Shown: positions 25,555 through 34,942 of the stretch, piece after piece | Layout: each line of letters opens with the position of its first letter | Position numbering within the stretch: the first letter of the stretch is position 1 | Assembly: GCF_008630495.1 (NCBI RefSeq) | Contig: NZ_VWOJ01000001.1 | Span: 1 to 64,000, forward strand | Length of the DNA: 64,000 nucleotides | DNA from: Alkalicaulis satelles | GTDB lineage: Bacteria > Pseudomonadota > Alphaproteobacteria > Caulobacterales > Maricaulaceae | Reading direction: 5' to 3' | Made by a program: the position numbers and the translations under genes | Notes under the pieces: model-generated | Database searches by the model: none | What the model was told of the DNA's origin: nothing | What the model saw: only the letters and a program-made list of their open reading frames with translations

Positions 25555-27024
25555 TCAGATCGCCGGACGCAGCAGGAACTCGGGCACGTGATCGCCAAAG
25601 CCCACCGCGGCGTCTTCGCTCTCGCGCTCTCCACGCGTGGGACGGTCTTCACGCGGCCGGGCCGGCGCGCTGTCCGGGCGCACGGTTTCCACCGGCGCTT
25701 GAGCCGGGGCCTTGTCGTGGCCTGCCCCTTGCGCGCGGTCGCGCGACCGGCCGCGTCCGCCGCGGCGCCGGCGTGAGCGGCCTTCGCCGCGTTCGCGCGC
25801 CGGGGCGTCGTTTCCGGCGCTGTCATTAGCGGCGGCCTCGGGCGCGTCGGCTTCCGAGGTTTCCTGGGATTTGGCGGGAGCAGACGGCGCCTGACCCGTC
25901 CCGTCCAGCTCCAGTGTTTTCGGCTCGCCCCCAATCAGCTTGGCCACATTGGCCAGCGATTTGCGATCCTCGGGCGTGACGATGGTCACCGATTCGCCCG
26001 TCAGGCCGGCGCGGCCCGTACGCCCGATGCGGTGCACGTAATCGTCGGCATTGCGCGGAATGTCCATATTGAACACATGGCTTACCGCCGGGATGTCGAG
26101 CCCGCGCGCGGCCACGTCCGACGCCACCAGAAGGCGCAGCTCGCCGGATTTGAACTGGGCCAGCGTCTTCATGCGCAGCGACTGGTCGAGATCGCCATGG
26201 ATCGGCGCGGCCGAAAAGCCGTGGCGCTGCAGCGAGCGCGCCACAATGTCCACATCGCGCTTGCGGTTGCAGAAAATGATGCCGTTCTTCACGCCTTCGC
26301 GATTGATCGCGGCGCGCAGGGCGGCGCGCTTGGTCTTGGGCTGGTTGTCGCTGACGCGCACCAGATACTGGGTGATGGTCTCGGCGGTCTGGGCCGGACG
26401 GGTCACTTCCACGCGCTCTGGATTGTTCAGGAAGGTGCTCACCAGGCGCTGGATCTCGGCCGGCATGGTGGCCGAGAAGAACAGGGTCTGGCGGCGCGGG
26501 GGCAGCATGCCCACAATGCGTTCGATATCGGGGATGAAGCCCATGTCCAGCATGCGGTCGGCTTCATCAATGACGAGGATTTCCACCCCCATCAGGAGCA
26601 GCCCGCCGCGCTCGAAATGATCCAGCAGCCGGCCCGGCGTGGCGATCAGGATATCCGCGCCCCGGTCCAGGATGTCTTTTTGCGGACCGAAGGCCACGCC
26701 GCCGATCAGCAGCGCCATGGTCAGCTTGTGGTTCTTGGCGTAGAGGCGCACATTCTCGGCCACCTGGTCGGCCAGTTCGCGCGTCGGGCACAGGATCAGC
26801 GAGCGCGGCATGCGCGCGCGGGCCCGGCCGCGGGCCAGGCGCTCGATCATGGGCAGGGTGAAGGAAGCGGTCTTGCCCGTGCCGGTCTGGGCGATGCCCA
26901 GGACGTCGCGTCCAGCCAGAGCGTGGGGGATGGCCCCCGCCTGGATCGGGGTGGGCGCGGTATATCCGGCGTCGGCGAGGGCCGACAGCACTTGTGGGCT
27001 CAGCCCGAGGTCTTCGAAAGTCAT
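25555..27024 (-). CDS. rhlE: DEAD-box ATP-dependent RNA helicase (RhlE-like)
   Basis: 489 residues. Two RecA-like domains: Q motif TPIQ, Walker A AQTGTGKT (45-52), PTREL (80-84), DEAD at 153-156, SAT at 184-186, then HRIGRTGRAG near 320. After about residue 370 comes a low-complexity tail rich in Arg, Gly, Asp and Ser, with clusters such as GRSRRRRGGRGRSR, probably an RNA-binding and ribosome-assembly tail. It unwinds RNA duplexes in ribosome biogenesis or RNA decay. The gene is single and minus-strand; the 108 bp separating it from the diguanylate cyclase shows nothing notable. Confidence 0.93.
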   Translation of the reverse strand: MTFEDLGLSPQVLSALADAGYTAPTPIQAGAIPHALAGRDVLGIAQTGTGKTASFTLPMIERLARGRARARMPRSLILCPTRELADQVAENVRLYAKNHKLTMALLIGGVAFGPQKDILDRGADILIATPGRLLDHFERGGLLLMGVEILVIDEADRMLDMGFIPDIERIVGMLPPRRQTLFFSATMPAEIQRLVSTFLNNPERVEVTRPAQTAETITQYLVRVSDNQPKTKRAALRAAINREGVKNGIIFCNRKRDVDIVARSLQRHGFSAAPIHGDLDQSLRMKTLAQFKSGELRLLVASDVAARGLDIPAVSHVFNMDIPRNADDYVHRIGRTGRAGLTGESVTIVTPEDRKSLANVAKLIGGEPKTLELDGTGQAPSAPAKSQETSEADAPEAAANDSAGNDAPARERGEGRSRRRRGGRGRSRDRAQGAGHDKAPAQAPVETVRPDSAPARPREDRPTRGERESEDAAVGFGDHVPEFLLRPAI

Positions 27025-27203
27025 ACGTTAGCGGATCGCTCTGTTCAGCCCCCGGCGGTCCGGAGGCGAGTCGCAGCGCCGCGTCTGGGCGCTCGTTTCG
27101 TGCGCCGCAACATACGCAAAGCCCCTTTCAAGTCAATGCGCGCCCCGGAGGCAAGGCGCGCTCCGGGGCGGGCTGTGACCTATCTGCACGCCTGTGAGGA
27201 CCG

Positions 27204-29789
27204 CTACTGGTCCTCGCGGCGGCGCGGATTGCGGAACGCCTCGCCATAAGTGACCGCATTCATGAACACCCGCGAGCTGCCGCGGAAATAGGCGCGGAAC
27301 ACCGGATTGTCGGCGAACAGGATCACCGCGCCCGAGCCGCGGCGCTCAGCGTGCACCACGCCCATCCCGGCTAAAGCCTCGCGATTGCCTTGCGAGGCGT
27401 AGCCCGACATGAGCGGGTCCGGCCCGGCATAGCGAAGGGGCAGGGCGAAGGGATTGCCGGTGCGCGCGAAGGCGTGCTCGCCAATGCGCTGCACCGCCAG
27501 GCGCGGCTCGCGCAGGCCGAAGGCCAGCGGGTGGGTGAGGTCGATCTCGGTGGCGAAAATCGCGCCGGAGACCGCTTCCTCAGCGTCCCACACATTGATG
27601 TCCTCGTAGGCGCGCGGCGCCGGGCGTTCGTCCGGGCTGTCGCGCTCGAAAATTTCCGCCCCGCTCAGTTCCTGGTTCACCGCCCAGCGCGCGCCGCCAC
27701 GCGTGGCGATCAACACCCCGCCCGAGCGCACCCATTCATTGAGGCGGCTGACCATGGACTCGTTCAGCGCGGAATAATCGCCATGGGGCAGGATGATGCG
27801 GTTATAGCGGCTGAGATCGGCGCGGGAGAGCTCGCTGACATCAATCTGGCTGACCGGCATGGCCATTTCCCGGTCCAGGATATGCCAGATCTCGCCCGCC
27901 TCATTGACGTTCACCGTGCGGCCCGTGACCAGAAGGATGGAGGGTTTGGTGAGCGCCGAGAGCGCAAATCCGCCCAGGTCCGACCCGCGCGGGGTGTGCG
28001 AGGAGCGCGCAGCGTGCACCGTGACCGAATCCTCGCGCGCGGCCCGCACCATCAGGGCGTGGAGCGCATCGGGATCAACGCTCTGGCGCGCCACGGGGAC
28101 CACCACGGCGCCGCGGCCCACCTCCACCTCGCCCTCATCGGTGATGACGGTGATGGGGTCAGGCACGACCTGCGCCCTGACGCCTGCATCCTGCAGCCGG
28201 TAGAGCGCGCGCGGCGCATAATAGCTGTCCCAGGCCATTACATAGGCCACGCGTGCGCGGGCCGGTTCGGGCGCGGCGCGCTCGATCGCGGTGACGCGAT
28301 CGCCGGTGAGATTGGGCGCCAGCAGGCCGGTGCGTATGGCGGAATATTCCAGCCCCCAGGCCAGAGGCTGGGTCCAGCCCGACACGTCATAGAATTCGGT
28401 GTTGTCTGTAACGATCTTGCTTTCGAACATGCCCTGGACGATGCGGTACTGGTCCTGGCGCACTGGCACGATGAAGGCCTCGCCCGGCCGGTAGACGCGG
28501 CCATCCTGGCGCAGGGTCTGGGTCAGCTCGCGCACCTCGATTGAATGGGTATCCAGCACCTCGAAGAAATCGGCCAGGCGCGCGCGGTCATTGGAGGTGA
28601 ACACCCAGGCTGTCACCGGATCGGCCTGGGCCCGGCGCCGGCTCTCATTGAAGAACTGGCGCATATGGGCGTGCAGATCGGCGCGGTAGTGCTGGCCGGC
28701 GCGGATCAGGGCGAGCAGGGCGCGGGCCTGCTGGCCCACCTTGTCGTCATAGCGCTGCACCCCGAAATCGGTGTCCATCACGATGCCGCGCGTGGACGAT
28801 TGCTCGAACAGATAGGGCACCGAGCCGATCAGGCCGGGATAGCTCGAGCCGTAGCCGAGATAGAAATCGTCGAACAATTCCTCGCTGACATAGAGCTGGC
28901 CCTCGCCATCAAGCTGATCGCGCAGGAAGCGGTTCATGCGCAGGTTCAGCTGAAGTGCATCCTGGCTGAGCAGCGGGTGCAGGCCATCCAGCGGGCCGGG
29001 CGAGAAGAAATAGGTCGTGTTCGGCCCCATCTCGTGCATGTCGGCGGCGATATTGGGCATCCACTCATGGCTGGCGCGCACCAGGAGGCGCGCTTCGGGC
29101 TGCATCACCGGCAGCCATTGGCGGTTGAGGTCGAACCAGTAGTGATTGGTGCGCCCCCAGGGCCATTCGTGGAAATGCTCGCGGGTCTGGGGATCGGCCA
29201 CCGGTACGCGCGCGCGGTGCATATTGGTCCAGTTGGCGAAGCGGTCCGCGCCGTCCGGATTGATCATGATGACCAGGATAATGACCGTCTCTTCGAGCAG
29301 GCGGTCCATCGCCTCGCCCTGGCCGGCGGCGAAGTGATAGAGCAGAAGCGCCGCTGAATCATAGCTCGACGGCTCCGAGCCGTGGACGCCGAACGTGGTC
29401 TGGATGATGGCGGGGTGATCAGCCGGCGCGGCAGACGCGCCAGAGCGCTTGAGCCCGCGCTGGGTCTCGCGGATGGCGTCGATGCGGGCGTGATTGGCTG
29501 GCGAGGTGATCACCACGCGCTGGATCGGGCGCCCGAACGTGCTGCGCCCGATGGTCTCGATGGTCATGCGGTCCGACAGCCCGGCGATGGCGCGCGCGTA
29601 TTCGGCGTGCATGGCCGGGGTCCAGATCACATCGCCGATGGCGAAGCCGGTGATGTCCTCGGGCTTGGGGATGGCGGCGTCATAGCTGATGTCCTGGGCG
29701 AGCAGCTCCTGTGCCGGCTTGGGTTCATAGGCGTGGGCCGCCGCAGCGGCGAAGACCAGCGCAAGGCTGGCGGCGATCAGGCGCAGCAT
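27204..29789 (-). CDS. Secreted M14-family zinc carboxypeptidase-like protein
   Basis: 861 residues. Signal peptide (LRLIAASLALVFAAAAAHA, cleavage near 20). The M14 peptidase domain has zinc ligands H136 and E139 in GVHGSEP and H252 in ADMHEMG. FDLNRQW near 219-225 is the substrate-binding Asn-Arg motif. The remaining 500 residues form a large C-terminal region that includes a glutamine-amidotransferase-like segment near 660-800 (SGGVLIATRGGARWA). It acts in the periplasm or outside the cell on peptides. It faces a TonB-receptor gene 181 bp away, plausibly a nutrient-scavenging pair. Confidence 0.85.
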   Translation of the reverse strand: MLRLIAASLALVFAAAAAHAYEPKPAQELLAQDISYDAAIPKPEDITGFAIGDVIWTPAMHAEYARAIAGLSDRMTIETIGRSTFGRPIQRVVITSPANHARIDAIRETQRGLKRSGASAAPADHPAIIQTTFGVHGSEPSSYDSAALLLYHFAAGQGEAMDRLLEETVIILVIMINPDGADRFANWTNMHRARVPVADPQTREHFHEWPWGRTNHYWFDLNRQWLPVMQPEARLLVRASHEWMPNIAADMHEMGPNTTYFFSPGPLDGLHPLLSQDALQLNLRMNRFLRDQLDGEGQLYVSEELFDDFYLGYGSSYPGLIGSVPYLFEQSSTRGIVMDTDFGVQRYDDKVGQQARALLALIRAGQHYRADLHAHMRQFFNESRRRAQADPVTAWVFTSNDRARLADFFEVLDTHSIEVRELTQTLRQDGRVYRPGEAFIVPVRQDQYRIVQGMFESKIVTDNTEFYDVSGWTQPLAWGLEYSAIRTGLLAPNLTGDRVTAIERAAPEPARARVAYVMAWDSYYAPRALYRLQDAGVRAQVVPDPITVITDEGEVEVGRGAVVVPVARQSVDPDALHALMVRAAREDSVTVHAARSSHTPRGSDLGGFALSALTKPSILLVTGRTVNVNEAGEIWHILDREMAMPVSQIDVSELSRADLSRYNRIILPHGDYSALNESMVSRLNEWVRSGGVLIATRGGARWAVNQELSGAEIFERDSPDERPAPRAYEDINVWDAEEAVSGAIFATEIDLTHPLAFGLREPRLAVQRIGEHAFARTGNPFALPLRYAGPDPLMSGYASQGNREALAGMGVVHAERRGSGAVILFADNPVFRAYFRGSSRVFMNAVTYGEAFRNPRRREDQ

Positions 29790-29970
29790 GATTGGTCAAT
29801 TCCCCAAAATCGCCCGGCGCGGCCGGGCGTCACAGCAAGAAACAGGCTAACACGGTAAGCTCCGGGCGAGGCCGGTCAAGCAGGCCGGCGCCAGCCAAGC
29901 GGGTTCCGTTTCAGGGCGGGGGCTCTATGTGTGGAGGCGAAGACAGTCACGCAAAGGAAGACACTCAAGC

Positions 29971-31971
29971 ATGATCGCGCCTCTTGCCGCCCTCCTTGCC
30001 CTCGCCGCCAGCGCGGCGGCTGACGCGGGCGATGATGTGATCATCGTCACCGCCAGCCGCACGGGCGAGGCGCGCGCTGCGAGCCCGGCGCCGGTGGCAG
30101 TGATGGACGCCGGCGAAATCGAGCGGCTGGGCGCCCAGCATGTCAGCGAAGCGCTGAACCGCATGCCCGGCGTGATGATCCATCGCGGCAACGGCGCCGA
30201 GCATCTGACCGCCATCCGCTCGCCGGTGCTGACCGGCGGCGCCGGGGCGGGGAGCTTTCTCTATCTCGAAGACGGGGTGGGCTTGCGCGCTCCGGGCTTC
30301 GCCAATGTGAACGGTCTGTTCGAGGCCGCAGACGATCTGGCCGGACGGATCGAGGTGATCCGCGGGCCGGGCCCGGCCCAGTACGGCTCCAACGCGCTTC
30401 ACGGCCTTGTGAACGTGATTAGCGCCGATCCGCGCCGCAGTGAGCGCCTGGCCGAGGCGGAGATCGGCGAATATGGCCGGGCGCGCGTACGCCTCACCGC
30501 CTCTGGCCCAAATGATATCGGCGCAGGATTCGTCGGCCTGTCGGTGCGCACCGAACAGGGCTGGCGTGATGACGCGGGCCTGATGCGCGCGGCCCTGCAG
30601 GGGCGCCTGGACGGCGACGCCGGAGCGGCGAGCTGGTCCTTGCGCGGTGCGCTCATCCATCTCGATCAGGACACGGCGACCTTCGTGCAAGGTGAGGGGT
30701 CGTTCCGCGACCGCGCGCTGGCCCGCCGCAATCCCAATCCGGAAGCCTTCCGCCGCGCCACCGCTGTGCGCCTGGCGCTGCATGGCGAGCAGGAATTCGC
30801 GCCGGGCCTGACCGGGCAGGGCGTGGTCTATGCGCGCGCCAACACCATGAATTTTCTCCTGCATTTCCTGCCTTCGCGCGCGCTGGAGCGCACCGGCCAC
30901 AGCTCGCTTGGCGCCCAGACCCAGCTGATCGCGGACTTTGGCGCTACGCGCCTTTCCGCCGGGATCGATGCGGAGCTGACGCGCGGCTATCTCTACGAGT
31001 TCCAGTCCCTGCCCACGCAAGGGCCCTTCGTGCAGGGCCTGCATTATGACTATCAGGTCGATGCGCTGGTGCTGGCGGGTTTTATGCGCGCGCGTCACGC
31101 CCTGACCGAAAATCTGCGCGTGGAGGCCGGCGCGCGGCTCGAGACCACACGCTATGACTATGACAATCGTGCGCCGGACGGCGTCATCGGCCGCTATTTC
31201 CGCCCGGCGGACCGCAGCGACAGCTACACCACCTTCGCCCCTAGCGCCGGGCTGGTCTGGGAGCCGGCAGAAGGCTGGCAGGCCTTCGCCCGGGCTGCCC
31301 GGGGCGTGCGCGCCCCCCAGACCGACGAGCTCTACCGCCTGCAGCCCGGTCAGGAGATCGATACGATCCGCCCTGAAACCCTGGACAGCCTGGAGGCGGG
31401 CCTGCGCCGCAGCTGGACCGGCGGGCGGGTGGAGCTGACCGGCTTCGTGATGGAAAAGGCCAATGTCTTCTTCCGCGATGCGGACGGCTTCAACGTCACC
31501 GACGGCGCCACGCGCCACCGGGGGCTGGAGCTGGACGCCAGCCTTGATCTCACGCCCACGCTGAAACTCGCCGGCGCGCTCACCTGGGCGCGTCACACCT
31601 ACGCCTTCGACCGCCCCCTGACCAATCTCTCCGAGGTGATCGCTGATGGCGCGCGCGTGGATACCGCGCCCGACTGGCTCGCCAATGCGCGCCTGATCTG
31701 GTCGCCATTTCCCGCCTTTGAGGGCGAGGCGGAGTGGGTGCATGTGGGCGGCTATTGGGCTGATGCGGGCAATACCGCACGCTATGACGGTCATGACCTG
31801 TTGCACCTGCGCGCGCGCTGGAGCGTGCGCGAGGGCGTGGAGCTATTCGCGGCCCTGCGCAACGCGCTGGACGCCCGCTACGCCGAACGCGCCGACTTCG
31901 CCTTCGGCGATTTCCGCTACTTCCCCGGCGAACCGCGGCAGCTGAGCGTGGGGGTCAGGGTGCGGGGGTAA
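29971..31971 (+). CDS. TonB-dependent outer-membrane receptor
   Basis: 666 residues. Signal peptide (IAPLAALLALAASAAADAG), a TonB-box-like DDVIIVTASR right after it, then the plug domain (SEALNRMPGVMIHRGNG, YLEDGVGLRAPGF, IEVIRGPGPAQYGSNALHGLVNVI) and a 22-strand barrel. It imports a scarce ligand such as a siderophore or cobalamin using the TonB-ExbBD energy system; the ligand cannot be told. AAGGAAG lies 10 bases before the ATG at 29971; an upstream in-frame ATG would spoil the signal peptide. The barrel's last strand ends in RVRG rather than a terminal aromatic residue. It is convergent with parE, only 3 bp apart. Confidence 0.93.
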   Translation: MIAPLAALLALAASAAADAGDDVIIVTASRTGEARAASPAPVAVMDAGEIERLGAQHVSEALNRMPGVMIHRGNGAEHLTAIRSPVLTGGAGAGSFLYLEDGVGLRAPGFANVNGLFEAADDLAGRIEVIRGPGPAQYGSNALHGLVNVISADPRRSERLAEAEIGEYGRARVRLTASGPNDIGAGFVGLSVRTEQGWRDDAGLMRAALQGRLDGDAGAASWSLRGALIHLDQDTATFVQGEGSFRDRALARRNPNPEAFRRATAVRLALHGEQEFAPGLTGQGVVYARANTMNFLLHFLPSRALERTGHSSLGAQTQLIADFGATRLSAGIDAELTRGYLYEFQSLPTQGPFVQGLHYDYQVDALVLAGFMRARHALTENLRVEAGARLETTRYDYDNRAPDGVIGRYFRPADRSDSYTTFAPSAGLVWEPAEGWQAFARAARGVRAPQTDELYRLQPGQEIDTIRPETLDSLEAGLRRSWTGGRVELTGFVMEKANVFFRDADGFNVTDGATRHRGLELDASLDLTPTLKLAGALTWARHTYAFDRPLTNLSEVIADGARVDTAPDWLANARLIWSPFPAFEGEAEWVHVGGYWADAGNTARYDGHDLLHLRARWSVREGVELFAALRNALDARYAERADFAFGDFRYFPGEPRQLSVGVRVRG

Positions 31972-31974
31972 CCC

Positions 31975-34056
31975 TCACACATCCACCGCTTCCACAAACG
32001 GCGCGCGGTCCTGGATGTACTGGAAGCGCAGTTCGGGTTTCTTGCCCATGAGCGTTTCCACCAGCGCGTCGGCGCTCTCGCGCATCTCCGGAGTCACAAT
32101 CACGCGCGCCAGCGAGCGGGTTTGCGGGTTCATGGTGGTGGATTTGAGCTGGGGCGGGGTCATCTCGCCCAGACCCTTGAAGCGGCCCACCTCCACCTTG
32201 CCGGATTTGAACTCGGACGCGATCAGCCGGTCCTTCTCCGTATCATCGGCGGCATAGAGCGTGCGCCCGCCCTGGGTCAGCCGGTAGAGCGGGGGCTGGG
32301 CCATGAAGAGGCGCCCCGATTCAATCAGGCCGGGCAGGAATTTGTAGAAGAAGGTCGCCAGCAGGGCCGCGATATGGGCGCCGTCCACGTCCGCGTCGCA
32401 CATGATGATGACGCGCTCATAGCGCAGATCATCGAGATCGAATTTCTTGCCCGGCTGCACGCCAAGCGCCAGCAAGAGATCGCCAATCTCCTGATTGGCC
32501 GCGATCTTGTCAGGTGTGGCCGAGGCGACGTTGAGGATTTTGCCGCGCAGGGGCAGGATGGCTTGCGTCTTGCGGTCGCGCGCCTGCTTGGCCGAGCCGC
32601 CGGCTGAATCGCCCTCCACCAGGAAAATCTCCGCGCCCTCGGCGTGGTTCTGGGAGCAATCGGCCAGCTTGCCCGGCAGGCGCAGCTTGCGTGTGGCGGA
32701 CTGGCGCTTGACCTCTTTTTCCCGCTTGCGCTTCAGGCGTTCCTCGGCGCGCTCGATGGCCCATTCCACCAGGCGCGCAGCGTCCTTGGGGCGTGCGGCC
32801 AGCCAGTGGTCGAACTGGTCGCGAATGGCGGTTTCCACCAGGCGCTGGATTTCAGGGGTTGAGAGCCGGTCCTTGGTCTGACCCTGGAACTCGGGATCGC
32901 GCACGAACACCGAGACCAGAACGCCGGCGCCGCCCATCACGTCATCGGCCGTGATCTGGGCGGCTTTCTTCTGGCCGGCCAGCTCGCCATAGCCGCGGAT
33001 GGAGCGCGACAGCGCGGCGCGCAGGCCCTGCTCATGGGTGCCGCCCATGGGAGTGGGCACGGTGTTGCAATAGCTCTGGCAGAAGGCGTCGTGTTCCCCG
33101 AATCCGTTTTCTGCAAACGCCACGGCCCATTCCACCGCGCCCATGCGTCCATCGCGCTCCACCCGGCCCGAGAACGCCTCGGTGACCAGGCCCGCGCCTG
33201 CGGTCAGTTCGGCGAGCCGGTCGGCCAGCCCGCCGGGGAAGGCCAAGGTGGTCTCGGCGGGGATGTCGGTCCCCTCCACCAGATGGGCCGGGCAGCGCCA
33301 GCGGATCTGCACGCCGCGGCGCAGGAAGGCTTTCGCGCGCGCCATGGTGAACAGGCGCGGCGCCTTGAACGCGGCGCGCGGGCCGAAAATCTCCGGGTCC
33401 GGTTTGAAGCGCACCGTGGTGCCGCGCCGGTTGGATACTGTCCCGGCGTTTTCCACTGGGCCCAGCGCCAGGCCGCGCGCATAGCTCTGGCGCCACAGCG
33501 TGCGCTCGCGCGCCACCTCCACCTCGAGATGCTCGGCCAGCGCATTGACCACGCTGACCCCCACACCGTGCAGGCCGCCGGAGGTCTCATAGGCCTTGCT
33601 GGAAAACTTGCCGCCCGAGTGCAACGTGGTCAGCACCACTTCCAGCGCCGACTTGTCCGGAAATTTCGGGTGCGGGTCTACCGGTATGCCGCGCCCGTTA
33701 TCGGTCACGGCCACATAGCCCTCATCGTCCAGCACCACCTCGATGCGGTCGGCATGGCCGGCCACCGCCTCGTCCATGGCGTTGTCGAGCACCTCGGCGA
33801 ACAGATGGTGCAGGGCGCGCTCGTCGGTGCCGCCGATATACATGCCCGGGCGCAGGCGTACGGGCTCCAGCCCCTCGAGCACCTCGATGGAGGATGCATC
33901 ATACGCGCCGCCAGCAGGCGCTGCGGGAGCCGCCTTGGCCGTGGCGCGCGGGGCAGGGGCGGGCGCGGGTTCGCGCGCAGGCTTCTGCGGCGGGGCGGCG
34001 GGGCGCGGCGCGGGCGCGCCGGCGGAGAACAGGTCGTCTTGCGAATCGTGAGCCAT
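31975..34056 (-). CDS. parE: DNA topoisomerase IV subunit B
   Basis: About 693 residues. The GHKL ATPase domain has EVLDNAMDEA, DNGRGIPVDPHP and GGLHGVGVSVVNAL. The transducer follows, then the TOPRIM domain with EGDSAGGSAKQARDR and DADVDGAHI for magnesium. With ParC it decatenates daughter chromosomes. The N-terminus carries a roughly 50-residue Ala/Pro-rich, low-complexity extension before the conserved SSIEVLEGLEPVRLRPGMYIGG. I take the ATG at 34056 as start; no strong ribosome-binding site is seen, so a later start within the extension cannot be excluded. TOPRIM IPVDPHPKFP and length fit ParE rather than GyrB. Confidence 0.94.
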   Translation of the reverse strand: MAHDSQDDLFSAGAPAPRPAAPPQKPAREPAPAPAPRATAKAAPAAPAGGAYDASSIEVLEGLEPVRLRPGMYIGGTDERALHHLFAEVLDNAMDEAVAGHADRIEVVLDDEGYVAVTDNGRGIPVDPHPKFPDKSALEVVLTTLHSGGKFSSKAYETSGGLHGVGVSVVNALAEHLEVEVARERTLWRQSYARGLALGPVENAGTVSNRRGTTVRFKPDPEIFGPRAAFKAPRLFTMARAKAFLRRGVQIRWRCPAHLVEGTDIPAETTLAFPGGLADRLAELTAGAGLVTEAFSGRVERDGRMGAVEWAVAFAENGFGEHDAFCQSYCNTVPTPMGGTHEQGLRAALSRSIRGYGELAGQKKAAQITADDVMGGAGVLVSVFVRDPEFQGQTKDRLSTPEIQRLVETAIRDQFDHWLAARPKDAARLVEWAIERAEERLKRKREKEVKRQSATRKLRLPGKLADCSQNHAEGAEIFLVEGDSAGGSAKQARDRKTQAILPLRGKILNVASATPDKIAANQEIGDLLLALGVQPGKKFDLDDLRYERVIIMCDADVDGAHIAALLATFFYKFLPGLIESGRLFMAQPPLYRLTQGGRTLYAADDTEKDRLIASEFKSGKVEVGRFKGLGEMTPPQLKSTTMNPQTRSLARVIVTPEMRESADALVETLMGKKPELRFQYIQDRAPFVEAVDV

Positions 34057-34118
34057 GTCAGGACGCAGAATGGACGCCCGCGCGCGCGATTGGAAAGGCT
34101 TCTGGCAGACGAAAGGCG

Positions 34119-34736
34119 TCAGAAAAACAGGCGCGAGCGCCGCTGCAATCGCCGGCATCCGGCCAGTTGCTGATCATAGCGCCGCGTATCGGTCTCCACC
34201 TCGCGCGCGGCGCGCTGGAGCCAGGCCTTGTTGGCGTAGGTGCGCCGGTTAAAGCCGGTATGGCCCTCATGATAGGCCAGATAGAGATTGTACGGGTCAT
34301 CAAGCCGGATGCGCGAGAGCTGGCGGCTCTTGTCGGAATACCAGCCCACAAAATCCACCGCATCGGCGAAGCGGTCGCGCCGGGCGCGCCGGTTGCCGGT
34401 GTCGCGCTTATACCAGTCCCATGTGCCGTCCAGCGCCTGGGCGTAACCATAGGCGCTTGAGGGGCGGGAGCCGGGAATCACGCCCAGCAGGCGCTGGCGC
34501 GCGGGCCGGGCGCGGGCGTTGAAGCTTGATTCGCGTTTCAGGATGGCCAGCTGGACGCCCGGACTGATCCCCCAGCGCCGCTCGGTGCGCTGCAGGGCGC
34601 GCCACCAGGACCGGTTGTCCTCCAGGATCAGGCAGGCGTCATGGGCCTGGGCCGGAGGACGCGATGCGCATCCGGAAAGCGCCAGCGCAATGGCCAGCGC
34701 AAGGAAGGGAAGCCAGCGCAGCATGGGCTTCACCAT
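34119..34736 (-). CDS. Lytic transglycosylase-like lipoprotein (SLT domain)
   Basis: 205 residues. A lipoprotein signal with lipobox LSGC (cysteine about residue 23) predicts anchoring in the outer membrane. The SLT fold has the catalytic glutamate in AILKRESSFNARARP, then SSAYGYAQALDGTWDWYKRDTG in place of the usual GLMQI motif, and YLAYHEGHTGFNRRTY. It should cleave glycan strands to 1,6-anhydro-MurNAc products, the substrate of the AnmK encoded at 11991. It lies 62 bp upstream of parE on the same strand. The start may be either ATG 34736 or ATG 34724. Confidence 0.85.
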   Translation of the reverse strand: MVKPMLRWLPFLALAIALALSGCASRPPAQAHDACLILEDNRSWWRALQRTERRWGISPGVQLAILKRESSFNARARPARQRLLGVIPGSRPSSAYGYAQALDGTWDWYKRDTGNRRARRDRFADAVDFVGWYSDKSRQLSRIRLDDPYNLYLAYHEGHTGFNRRTYANKAWLQRAAREVETDTRRYDQQLAGCRRLQRRSRLFF

Positions 34737-34924
34737 GGCGCGTCAGGGTTAATGAGGCCTGAAACCGGAAGTGCGGCTCCAGGCCCAGGGGCCGGGCCCG
34801 GAACCGCTTCGGGGGAGCAAGGCGGGCGATAAGGGAACGCCAGCCTGCTGTCTGGGAGGCGCGCATGGGGGAACGCCTGACCGGACATGGGTCAGGATAA
34901 TGCCGCACTCTCACAGGTGCAACC

Positions 34925-34942
34925 AAAAACGCCTAGAAGGCG
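34925..34942 (-). terminator. Terminator overlapping the autotransporter stop codon
   Basis: On the minus strand CGCCT-TCT-AGGCG is followed directly by TTTTT. The TAG stop codon of the autotransporter gene lies inside this hairpin. The stem is short (5 bp) but GC-rich and the T-run is good. Confidence 0.5.

Noticed and set aside
29965-31806. 613-codon open frame opposite the TonB receptor gene
   Set aside because: It is antisense to a clear receptor gene. Long antisense frames are expected in this GC-rich codon usage; the product is low-complexity and matches nothing.
33034-34173. 379-codon frame opposite parE
   Set aside because: Antisense to the ATPase domain of topoisomerase IV; no ribosome-binding site or recognisable domain.
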